Made by a program: the position numbers and the translations under genes. DNA of 64,000 nucleotides from PALSA-1444 sp964291045 (lineage in GTDB: Bacteria > Chlamydiota > Chlamydiia > Chlamydiales > Rhabdochlamydiaceae): the NCBI RefSeq assembly GCF_964291045.1, contig NZ_OZ197277.1:1674001-1738000 (forward strand), written 5' to 3'. Under the pieces are notes generated by a model. The model saw nothing but the letters and a program-made list of their open reading frames with translations, was not told the origin of the DNA and made no database searches. Positions 53,154 to 61,195 of the stretch are shown one piece after another. How positions within the stretch are numbered: position 1 is the stretch's first letter; each line of letters opens with the position of its first letter.

Positions 53154-54440
53154 CTATATTTTCTTAACTCCGTAAAGCGGGATTTCATGAAGAGGGCTTT
53201 GTCTATTAAACATCCCTTCTGAAATTCTGATGCCATAAGGGCTGCTAGGATATTTACCAAGAAAGTTCTTTAAACTTTTCATCCCTCCTTGAGTTTTTGA
53301 TTTCACCTCTACAGGGATGATCTCTTGATGGCGCCTCGTGATAAAATCTACTGTAGCTTGACTACTTGCTGATTCATGATACCACGTATAAATTTCTCCT
53401 TTTTGAGACGGCTCAGAATAAGCAATGAACTCTTGTGCTACCAGTTGCTCTGCACTGAATCCTAATTGTTTAACATAAAATGGATCTGTCACCCATTTAG
53501 CAAGGTCAAGCCCAAGAATTCTTTGGGCAATTCCAATATCAAAGAAAAATACTTTGAACTTTTTCTCATTAGCTTCAGCCCCTAGCGGATAGGAATCTAT
53601 AGACGTATGAAAGCAGGGATAGGTAATGCCTGCTTGATGCAAAAGATGAAGCGCTTGTTTAATAGGGTAAGTTTTAACATCTGGATTTACGCCTGAGTAT
53701 TTAAATTTCTTTCCTAGCTGCTGAGGAATAGAAGAGAATACGTGTCCTACATGTTCTACCTGATCAGCTTTAGCATATTTTTGAACATCCTTGATATACG
53801 TTTTAATCAGGTGGTCTTGAACACTTTGACACAAAGAGGCATCTTTATGTTTAAGCCATGTATCAATAACAACTGGCATTCCTCCAAGCCACATATAATT
53901 TTTCAAATAATCCAAAATCACTGCATGTATGGCAGTATTGATATTTTCATGTTCAATATTTTCCCTGAGATCATCCCTGTTATTTGCTGTTAAAAACTCC
54001 ATAAAAGAAAGAGGGTAGAGGAAAAGATAGTCCACTCTTCCAACAGCTATTCCTACTTTTTCTAACATAAAATCTAGAAATGACCCTGCTGCAATGACAT
54101 GCAGTTCTGGCATCTCTTCTTTAAAATAACGTAAATACTGAATAGCATCAGGACACTCTTGGATCTCATCTAAAAATAAAAGGGTTTGACCTGGAATAAT
54201 TTTTTTTTGCGTGTAGATTTCTAACCCCTCTAATGTTTTTTCAAGGGCAATATGGGGAGGGAAAAGAACATGCATCCGCTTATCTTTTTCAAAGTTCACC
54301 TCAATATAAGAGGAAAATTCTTTACCAAATCGATTAACAAGCCAAGATTTCCCTACATGTCTTACGCCTCTAATCAATAAAGGAACGCGGATAGGATCAT
54401 GGCGCCAATTCCTTAAAAACTTTAAGTGCTCTCTTTGCAT
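53154..54440 (-). CDS. AAA-type ATPase with DUF4143-like C-terminus
   Basis: 428 residues. Walker A RGVRHVGKSWLV (about 24-35), Walker B TLLFLDEIQECP and a sensor AAGSFLDFML (about 115-125) define the AAA_14 ATPase domain, and the C-terminal part with AEQLVAQEF and VDFITRRHQEIIPVEVKS (PD-(D/E)XK-like) matches DUF4143. In usual members Walker A is GARQVGKT; here GVRHVGKS. Such proteins are widespread accessory genes of unknown role. The gene lies directly downstream of a five-unit 32-bp repeat array. Confidence 0.9.
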   Translation of the reverse strand: MQREHLKFLRNWRHDPIRVPLLIRGVRHVGKSWLVNRFGKEFSSYIEVNFEKDKRMHVLFPPHIALEKTLEGLEIYTQKKIIPGQTLLFLDEIQECPDAIQYLRYFKEEMPELHVIAAGSFLDFMLEKVGIAVGRVDYLFLYPLSFMEFLTANNRDDLRENIEHENINTAIHAVILDYLKNYMWLGGMPVVIDTWLKHKDASLCQSVQDHLIKTYIKDVQKYAKADQVEHVGHVFSSIPQQLGKKFKYSGVNPDVKTYPIKQALHLLHQAGITYPCFHTSIDSYPLGAEANEKKFKVFFFDIGIAQRILGLDLAKWVTDPFYVKQLGFSAEQLVAQEFIAYSEPSQKGEIYTWYHESASSQATVDFITRRHQEIIPVEVKSKTQGGMKSLKNFLGKYPSSPYGIRISEGMFNRQSPLHEIPLYGVKKI

Positions 54441-54463
54441 AACTAGCTCTCTTTGGCTCTTAT

Positions 54464-54624
54464 TTTAGAAAAAATAGGGGGATAAATTCGATAGATTTAA
54501 AAAATACAAGGGGGATAATTTAAGAGTTTTTAGAGAAAAAGGCGGGATAAATCTTATGTATTTAGAAAAAATAAGCTCATAAATCCCCTAAATGTAGAAA
54601 AAAGAGGATGATAAAACTGCTTAG
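54464..54624. repeat. Five degenerate 32-bp repeats upstream of the ATPase gene
   Basis: Units begin at 54464, 54496, 54529, 54561 and 54593 with TTTAgAaAAA and mostly continue with G-rich GGGGGATAAAT; spacing is 32-33 bases, about three turns of the helix. Unit 4 keeps the TTTAGAAAAA but not the G-run. The array begins about 23 bases 5' of the ATPase start. Seen only as DNA repeats; no frame runs through it. Confidence 0.7.
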
Positions 54625-54702
54625 AGTAATCCCCAAAACCTCATGTCGGTAGAGATTTTTGATAAGAGGACATTAAGAGCCTTTTAGCCCCCATTTTCCC
54701 TA

Positions 54703-57270
54703 TTAGCCCACTTTTTTCCCATGCTCCCAAACGGTTTGAAGGACAAGGTGATTTTTGTGGAATTTTCTTTTAATGCCGTGTAACTGATCGTGATCAAATG
54801 ATTGAAGCACAAGGGGTTTACCCTCTTCATCATACTTATTAAACGGACCATGGCGGTATCCTTCTTGGTAGTTTGCCTCAAACATTAACACCCCTTTTTC
54901 ATTCCACCTTTTTGAAGGGCCGTGAAGCTTTCCTTGTTGATAAAAAGAGGAAGAAATCAGTTTTCCCTTTTTGGTATAACGCCTCTCTTCTCCCTCTTTT
55001 TGATCTTGATGATAATGCGCTTCATACACCAGTTGCCCTGAAGCGTCATACTCTTTTGAGACGCCCTCTTTGACCCCTTGATGAAAACAGCATGCCAATT
55101 TGACTTTTCCCTCTAAATCAAAAGAGAGTGATAACCCTTCTTCTACTCCGTTTTTAAAAGGCGTCTTAGAAAGGACTCTCCCTTCCGTATCGTAGTAAAT
55201 AGCTTCTCCTTCAGGGCGGCCTTGAATAAAGGGGACTTCAAAGATCTTCACGCTCTCTTCTTTTCCAGGAAGAGGTGAAAACACCTCTTGAAGACCATGC
55301 CTTTGATTTTTTTCATAGTGAGAAATCACGATTTTTCCCTCTACCAGCTTCTCAAAATATCTTCCCTGGAGCAATCCATTTTCATACCACGCCTCTTTGT
55401 CTAAGGTGCCATCAGGAGCAAAGCTTTTACACACCCCTTGAAATTTCCCGTGGTAATAATGCTCTAAGCGGCGTAACGCTCCATTAGGATAAAACTCTTC
55501 CATTTTTCCATGTTTTTTTCCTTTATCATCAAAGAGGGTTAAAGAGGCGACATGTCCTTGAGCCTCCCCTAAAGAAGGAGGGTGATAAAGTCTATGCTCT
55601 CCTGTAGGTTTTCCTCTTTTATAATGCATAGAGAGCTTAAGAGCTCCTCCTTCAAAATAGCCATCACATTTCCCTTCAAGTTTTCCATTTTTATAGTGTG
55701 ATTTGGATTTAAGCTGACCATTTGGATAAAAAATCTCTTCGATTCCCTCTTTTTCCCCCTCTTTAAAGTAAGCAAAATGAAGAGGGTGGCCTCCAGTATA
55801 CCAAAGACGCATCGGGCCATGAAGAACATCATTGACGTAACGGATATCTGAAATCAAGTCCCCCTCTTTATTCCATATCTTGGAAGAGCCGTCTTTTTTT
55901 CCCAAATTAAAACAGTTTTCTATCCGTATTTTTCCCTGCTCATCCCACTCTTTATGCACCTTATCAGGTAGATCACTCACCCAATATTGCTCGGTTTTTT
56001 TGATCCCATTGGGATGCCAAATCACTAAGTGTCCTGTTTTCTTCCCCTGATGAAAATGCGCCTTCATCATGAGAGTTCCATTTTCATACCACTCTTGATA
56101 AAGACCCTCAATATGTTGATCTTTATAAAGCGCCTCTACTTTGATTTGACCATTTGGATAATACTCTTTATAAGGGCCATCAAGACCATCTGCCGTATAA
56201 AATGCCAAGATTTTTACCGCCCCATCATCATACCACTCTTGATAAGGACCATGAAAATCTCCTTTTTGAAGAGAATACTCAGCAATTTTTTGCCCTTTCA
56301 GGTTCCACTCCTTAATAGGTTTAATAAGCTCTCCTTGTTGGGTAAAACAGGCTTGAAAAGCTAGCTGTTTTCCAGTGTGGTATTTAAAGTGCTCTCCAAT
56401 AGGAATACCTTCTTTATACACCCCTTTTCCAATGAGTTTTCCCTCAGGAGAAAAAAACTGCTCCTTCCCTGTTTTTTTCCCGTGATGAAACTCTACTCTA
56501 TACGCCTCTTGTCCATTCAAGTGATACTTGATATGGAGGCCTATTGGGACCCCTTCATGATAATCTTGCGTTTCAATTACAGTATGCCCCTCTCCATAGA
56601 GAGTGATGGCTATTTGTTTACCGTGAGAGTGTAATAACCCCTTTTCAAAATGCCGTAGGCTTTTTAAAGACCCCTCTTCATTCCACTCCATCGCAGTGCC
56701 GTGAAGTTTTCCTCTCACATACACAAAAAGAGCTGATCTTTTGCCATGATGGTCATATTGCATCATCTCTCCTTGAAGCTTATCCTCTACAAAATACGCC
56801 TCTTCTGAGAGAATGCCGCTAGGGTAATAGGTGAGAGACGGGCCATGACGAAGCCCTTTTTGAAAAGAAATCACCCTTTTTAATCCCCCTTCAGGGTAGA
56901 ACATACGGGCCTCTCCCTCAATTTTTCCGTGAACGTAAAGAGTTTGCTGCAAAAGGTGCCCCTCTTCATCCCAAATCGTTTGTATGCCGTGAGGGATGAT
57001 CTTCTCTTCAAAGCCAGGTAACACCTCAACATGCATTTCTTGCCAAACTGTGCCAGTTGCGGGGTAATAAATATGGATTTTAGCGATAGAAGGAGATCCC
57101 TGAACCCCTCTTTCATAAAAGATAATTTTTTCTACCTGCCCTGAAGGGTAGAGGCTAATCACACTCTCTTCCCAGTATAAAGGGTGAGTCTTAGTAATCT
57201 CTTGCATCATTTGACTCCCTGTCAAAATGACAAGAGAAAGAATGCTTAATAATGTATTTCTATTCATCAT
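54703..57270 (-). CDS. Exported giant MORN-like repeat protein
   Basis: 855 residues. The N-terminus is hydrophobic (MMNRNTLLSILSLVILTGS), a signal peptide or anchor. The rest is about 30 copies of a 22-24-residue unit of the type Y-x-N-G-x-L-K-x-x-x-x-Y-x-x-G-K-x-x-G (for example YPNGQIKVEALYKDQHIEG), the MORN_2/YwqK-type repeat. Units give a long beta-rod. MORN_2 repeats are found in many bacterial surface and antitoxin-like proteins and no precise function follows; a long surface or periplasmic rod is likely. The gene lies between the ATPase and the type II secretion operon, with a 186-base gap to the latter. Confidence 0.85.
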   Translation of the reverse strand: MMNRNTLLSILSLVILTGSQMMQEITKTHPLYWEESVISLYPSGQVEKIIFYERGVQGSPSIAKIHIYYPATGTVWQEMHVEVLPGFEEKIIPHGIQTIWDEEGHLLQQTLYVHGKIEGEARMFYPEGGLKRVISFQKGLRHGPSLTYYPSGILSEEAYFVEDKLQGEMMQYDHHGKRSALFVYVRGKLHGTAMEWNEEGSLKSLRHFEKGLLHSHGKQIAITLYGEGHTVIETQDYHEGVPIGLHIKYHLNGQEAYRVEFHHGKKTGKEQFFSPEGKLIGKGVYKEGIPIGEHFKYHTGKQLAFQACFTQQGELIKPIKEWNLKGQKIAEYSLQKGDFHGPYQEWYDDGAVKILAFYTADGLDGPYKEYYPNGQIKVEALYKDQHIEGLYQEWYENGTLMMKAHFHQGKKTGHLVIWHPNGIKKTEQYWVSDLPDKVHKEWDEQGKIRIENCFNLGKKDGSSKIWNKEGDLISDIRYVNDVLHGPMRLWYTGGHPLHFAYFKEGEKEGIEEIFYPNGQLKSKSHYKNGKLEGKCDGYFEGGALKLSMHYKRGKPTGEHRLYHPPSLGEAQGHVASLTLFDDKGKKHGKMEEFYPNGALRRLEHYYHGKFQGVCKSFAPDGTLDKEAWYENGLLQGRYFEKLVEGKIVISHYEKNQRHGLQEVFSPLPGKEESVKIFEVPFIQGRPEGEAIYYDTEGRVLSKTPFKNGVEEGLSLSFDLEGKVKLACCFHQGVKEGVSKEYDASGQLVYEAHYHQDQKEGEERRYTKKGKLISSSFYQQGKLHGPSKRWNEKGVLMFEANYQEGYRHGPFNKYDEEGKPLVLQSFDHDQLHGIKRKFHKNHLVLQTVWEHGKKVG

Positions 57271-57456
57271 TCCTTAACTCTCCTATCCTTCAAGAACCAT
57301 GAGAAAAATTGCATTTTTCGCATGGCCTTAGTTTAGAAGGGAGGGGGCTTTTTTTCGAGAATTTGATGAAAAATTTGGAAGATAACGCTCTTTTGGGTGA
57401 GAGTGAAGGTTTTTTTGTAAGTACCCTAGCTCCACATTGTTCTTAAATATAAATAC

Positions 57457-58011
57457 TTATTTTTCTAAAGGGAACAAAGAGCTCTTTGACTGCAAAAGAG
57501 TTTCCGTAGCTTTGATCTTCTCTTCTAAAAAATGAGAGGGGGAAGAAGCGCCCTCATAAGGATGAGAGGTAATGAGACAAGGAGAGTCAAAATAGAGTGT
57601 GTATGCCCTATCATCCTGTAAAAGCGTCACCGCTTTTTCAGGATAAACTCTTCCACTTGGATAAAATGTGAGGGTTAAATCTCCCTTTGTTTCTTCTCCC
57701 TCTGTAATTTTATGGATATGAGAGAGGTGAAAAAGATGGGGTTTAATGATACGCTCATCAGAGTCGGTCGTTAACTGCCACCCTTTTTTTTCTGGATGAA
57801 AGAGAAGGTGCATATCTGATCTATGCATGAGAGCTTGAATTTGAAGCTCTCTTGCTACATCGTACACAAGCTGACACTCTGCTTGAAACTTGTAATTTTT
57901 ATAAAACGGAAGAAAAGAGAAGCTAAATAGGGAAAAAACACTGCCCATTAAAGCCAAGACAATGGTGATTTCTATTAACGTAAAAGCGCGTTTTTGTAAC
58001 CGATGAGTCAT
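57457..58011 (-). CDS. Type II secretion minor pseudopilin, GspH-like
   Basis: 184 residues. The prepilin leader MTHRLQKRA is followed by FTLIEITIVLALMGSVFSLF, with the conserved Glu at +5 and the hydrophobic helix. The GspH-like globular domain includes YDVARELQIQALMHRSDMHLLF and DLTLTFYPSGRV, by pattern that of minor pseudopilin H. It is the last gene of the type II secretion block and starts six bases after gspG. Assignment to GspH rather than GspI is by pattern only. Confidence 0.78.
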   Translation of the reverse strand: MTHRLQKRAFTLIEITIVLALMGSVFSLFSFSFLPFYKNYKFQAECQLVYDVARELQIQALMHRSDMHLLFHPEKKGWQLTTDSDERIIKPHLFHLSHIHKITEGEETKGDLTLTFYPSGRVYPEKAVTLLQDDRAYTLYFDSPCLITSHPYEGASSPSHFLEEKIKATETLLQSKSSLFPLEK

Positions 58012-58017
58012 GAAAAT

Positions 58018-58395
58018 CTACTTAGAGTCTTTAAGCTTAGAAGATATCACCTCTAGCTCATCATCTACAATGCTTAAGTGATAAGGATTGCCCCATCCAT
58101 CTACAATGAAGGTCTTCAAGGTTTGAGAAGAGATGAGATGAGAGTCTAATAAACACTCTTTTACAATATCCCGTGTACTTTCTCCTTCAAGATCTTGAAT
58201 GGAGCAAAACCCTTGCATGACCTGAAGCTCTAAAATCGATTTAAGCCGTCTCATGCCCTCTTCTGTTTTAAACTTCTTACCTTGATCAAGAGCCCCTTTT
58301 AAATGGTAACTTAAAACACTTCCAATAAGACCAATCAGTAAAATGACAATCATCATCTCTAATAACGTGAGGGATCTTTTTACTTTTTTTTTCAT
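58018..58395 (-). CDS. gspG: Type II secretion major pseudopilin GspG
   Basis: 125 residues from the chosen start. A longer frame opens at 58437 (overlapping gspF by ATGA), but an AAGGGGA sequence lies six bases before the ATG at 58395 and yields the usual short leader MKKKVKRS before the helix LTLLEMMIVILLIGLIGSVL (Glu at +5). The residue before cleavage is Ser, not Gly. DGWGNPYHLSI matches the calcium-loop/DxWGxP region of GspG. It builds the pseudopilus. The longer start is possible. Confidence 0.9.
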   Translation of the reverse strand: MKKKVKRSLTLLEMMIVILLIGLIGSVLSYHLKGALDQGKKFKTEEGMRRLKSILELQVMQGFCSIQDLEGESTRDIVKECLLDSHLISSQTLKTFIVDGWGNPYHLSIVDDELEVISSKLKDSK

Positions 58396-58433
58396 TTTCT
58401 TCCCCTTAAGTTGATGATCATAAAGAGTTGTCT

Positions 58434-59612
58434 TCATGATTGCAATACTGCTCCAATATCTGTTAAAGGAATCAAGATCATGAGCACGGTAATTCCAATC
58501 ATGACCCCTAAAAAAAGAAGGAGTAGCGGCTGAATAAGCGCTGTGAGCTGATGCATTTTCTCTTGAAACTCCTCCTCACAAATCTTAGCAACATGCACTA
58601 GCATAGAAGAGACTCTTCCTGTTCTTTCTCCTACAAGAACCATTTTAGAAACAAGAGGAGGGAGCCATTCTACATGAGAGCTGAGGAGTTTCCCTTGAAT
58701 GATATGCTCGGTTGTTTGCGCAAGTTTATGCTCTAAAAAGTGATTGCTCAGTAAGCTTTGAGTAAGATTTAAAGCTTGCACAATAGGAACCGATCCTTCT
58801 AAGAGAAAATGAACGGTTTGAGAGAATCTTACCGTGATAGAAAGAAGAAATAACTGCCCTATAAAAGGGACTTTAAGGATTTTTTCATCTAGTTTGATCC
58901 GGATGCTTTTTTGTTTTAAAGCAAATAGGACTAAAGCACTCAAAAGGAAAAGAGCTAGCAACATCACAAGAGAGTAGTGAATAAAGAAGTCACTTAAAGA
59001 AAACATGAAGGCTGTTAAAGGGTGAAGCGTTTTTCCCTCCATTAAAGGACGCATCGAAGGGATCATCCACTGCAGTAAACTGATGAAGAGGAGCGTGCAA
59101 AAAGAGAGAAGAAAAAGAGGGTAGGAAAGAGCTTTGATCATTTGTTTTTTGATTCTTTTTTTCTCTTCAAGAAGGTGGGTAATCTGCTGAAACGAGCTAT
59201 TTAAATTCCCTGACTCTTCCCCGGATTTAAGAATCGCTAAGAGTGTAGGATTAATATTTTCTTGAAAATGCATAAAAGCAGAAGAGAGCGGCTCTCCTTG
59301 CTTAATGGCTTCTTTTAGCATGAGTAAAAGAGGGTGAAATTGCACCGCCTGATACCGCTCTTCAATCACCATGATGGATTCATAAAGAGATAAGCCTGCT
59401 GCATACAGCTGCCCTAACATTTTCATGATATGTAAAAGATCATCTTGGCTTAAATATAGCTTTTTTTCTAGCTGAGCATACTCTTTAAGATGCGTGATCA
59501 CGATCTGCTGCGTGTGTAATTTATCTAACGCTTGCTGTAAAGAGTCTGCCTCAATCACCCCTTTAAAGCTTTTTCCTCCCGTATGAAACCCTTTAAATTG
59601 AAAAAGAGGCAT
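58434..59612 (-). CDS. gspF: Type II secretion inner-membrane platform protein GspF
   Basis: 392 residues. Two GspF/PilC cytoplasmic domains (about 60-180 and 260-385) and three transmembrane helices (about 165-185, 210-235, 360-385) are seen, with SGEESGNLNSSFQQI and VGERTGRVSSMLVHVAKI, the paired family motifs. GspF sits under the pseudopilus and transmits the work of GspE. The start codon is one base downstream of gspE's stop region (1-base gap). Confidence 0.95.
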   Translation of the reverse strand: MPLFQFKGFHTGGKSFKGVIEADSLQQALDKLHTQQIVITHLKEYAQLEKKLYLSQDDLLHIMKMLGQLYAAGLSLYESIMVIEERYQAVQFHPLLLMLKEAIKQGEPLSSAFMHFQENINPTLLAILKSGEESGNLNSSFQQITHLLEEKKRIKKQMIKALSYPLFLLSFCTLLFISLLQWMIPSMRPLMEGKTLHPLTAFMFSLSDFFIHYSLVMLLALFLLSALVLFALKQKSIRIKLDEKILKVPFIGQLFLLSITVRFSQTVHFLLEGSVPIVQALNLTQSLLSNHFLEHKLAQTTEHIIQGKLLSSHVEWLPPLVSKMVLVGERTGRVSSMLVHVAKICEEEFQEKMHQLTALIQPLLLLFLGVMIGITVLMILIPLTDIGAVLQS

Positions 59613-59613
59613 A

Positions 59614-61191
59614 TTATAGCCTTGCGTAGGTGCGTGTGACCCGAATCACTTCAGAGGGCGTGGTTTTTCCGGACTGAACGGCTAAAATACCCGAGGTGAG
59701 TAACGGATTCATTCCTTGCTCAAGAGCCACTTTTCTTAAGTGTGAGCTACTCCCTGTCTTTAACACCTCTTCTTTAAGCTGCGGGGTCATTAAAAGAAGC
59801 TCGTAAAGAGCCATCCTTCCTTTATACCCCACTCCAAAGCAGTTTGCGCACCCTTTGCCGCGGTAAAATGTCCCTTCCCAACTCTCAAGCCCAAGATAAT
59901 CTAACTCCTCTTTTAAGGGGGTATAAGGATGAATACAAAGGGGGCAGTTAGACCGAATGAGTCTTTGCGCTAACACTCCAACAACTGTAGAAGCTAGAAG
60001 ATACGGCTCAATCCCCATGTCAATGAGTCTTGTGATTGCAGAAGGGGCGTCATTGGTGTGAAGCGTGGTGAAGACAAGATGCCCTGTTAAAGAAGCTTGA
60101 ATCCCAATTTCAGCTGTCTCTTGATCTCTAATTTCTCCTACCATGATGACATCTGGATCTTGCCGTAAAATGTGTCTTAGCCCTGTTGCAAAGGTGAGGG
60201 GGATTTTGGGATTAATATTCATCTGCGCAATGTGGCCAAGTTTATATTCCACAGGATCTTCAATGGTCATGATATTCATTTCTGAAGAGCTTAAGTCGCT
60301 AACTGCGCTATAAAGCGTTGTGGTTTTTCCGCTCCCTGTTGGGCCAGTCACTAATATCATCCCTTCACTTAAATGAATAAGCTCTTTAAAAGAGGTGTAA
60401 ATAGAAGGGGGCATGCCGAGGTTTTTCAGTCCAAGGGGCATATTGCTTTTATCTAAAATCCGTAAAACAACTCTTTCTCCATCACTCACTGGTACTGTGC
60501 TCACCCTAAAATCGATCTCTCTTTCTGCAATATGCAGCTTAATTCTTCCATCTTGAGGCAGTCTCTTTTCTGCAATATCTAAGTTAGCTAGCACTTTAAT
60601 CCGGGAAATGAGAGGAAGCTCTAGCTCAGCGGGTGGTTTATGTCTTTTTTGCAGCACCCCGTCAATGCGGTATCTCACCAATAACCCTTGAGAAGACGGC
60701 TCAAAATGGATGTCGGAGGCTTTTTGATAAATCGCCTCTGATAAAATGAGATTTAATAAACGGATCACAGGAGCATCTACCACCTCTTCTAAAAGATCAT
60801 ACCCTTCTTTAGGAGAAGAAGAGGGTGAAGAATCTTTTGTCATCTCTTCAATGAAAAGAGACGTCTCTTCTTTTTTTTGAGAAAAAACAGATTCTATCGC
60901 TGCGTCAAGCGCCTCTTCTGTAGAGATCACCTCGGTGATGATTTGCCCTCTTAAAAGCGCGATCTCTTCTACAGCCTCTAAGTTAAAAGGGTCATCAAGT
61001 CCTACCCACAACGTCCCCTCCTTCTCCATGAGCGGTAAAATCCGTTTACTTTTTGCAAACGCATAAGGGATAATAGCTTTTTTTTGAGTAATCAAAGGGT
61101 AGTGCATGAAAGATGCAGTAAATGTGAGCTGAAGCTCTTTGCAAAGCTGTTGTAAAGAAGAGCTATCATTTTCTTGAAGAGGATCATGCAT
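59614..61191 (-). CDS. gspE: Type II secretion ATPase GspE
   Basis: 525 residues. Walker A GPTGSGKTTTLYSA, Asp box and Walker B DPDVIMVGEIRDQETAEIG, His box SLTGHLVFTTLHTNDA, and a tetracysteine zinc motif C-x2-C ... C-x2-C (CPLC and CANC, about 440-480) are present. It hydrolyses ATP for pseudopilus assembly. The N1E-like domain is at the N-terminus (about 20-130). Five bases after gspD, five-gene block order D-E-F-G-H. Confidence 0.97.
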   Translation of the reverse strand: MHDPLQENDSSSLQQLCKELQLTFTASFMHYPLITQKKAIIPYAFAKSKRILPLMEKEGTLWVGLDDPFNLEAVEEIALLRGQIITEVISTEEALDAAIESVFSQKKEETSLFIEEMTKDSSPSSSPKEGYDLLEEVVDAPVIRLLNLILSEAIYQKASDIHFEPSSQGLLVRYRIDGVLQKRHKPPAELELPLISRIKVLANLDIAEKRLPQDGRIKLHIAEREIDFRVSTVPVSDGERVVLRILDKSNMPLGLKNLGMPPSIYTSFKELIHLSEGMILVTGPTGSGKTTTLYSAVSDLSSSEMNIMTIEDPVEYKLGHIAQMNINPKIPLTFATGLRHILRQDPDVIMVGEIRDQETAEIGIQASLTGHLVFTTLHTNDAPSAITRLIDMGIEPYLLASTVVGVLAQRLIRSNCPLCIHPYTPLKEELDYLGLESWEGTFYRGKGCANCFGVGYKGRMALYELLLMTPQLKEEVLKTGSSSHLRKVALEQGMNPLLTSGILAVQSGKTTPSEVIRVTRTYARL

Positions 61192-61195
61192 ATTT

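Noticed and set aside
54464..54624. CRISPR-like spacing of the 32-bp repeats
   Set aside because: There are no distinct repeat and spacer parts, units are degenerate, and no cas genes are in the window.
56029..56634. Two plus-strand frames of 111 and 85 codons inside the MORN gene region
   Set aside because: Opposite-strand shadows of repetitive sequence; the MORN frame is 855 codons with regular repeats.
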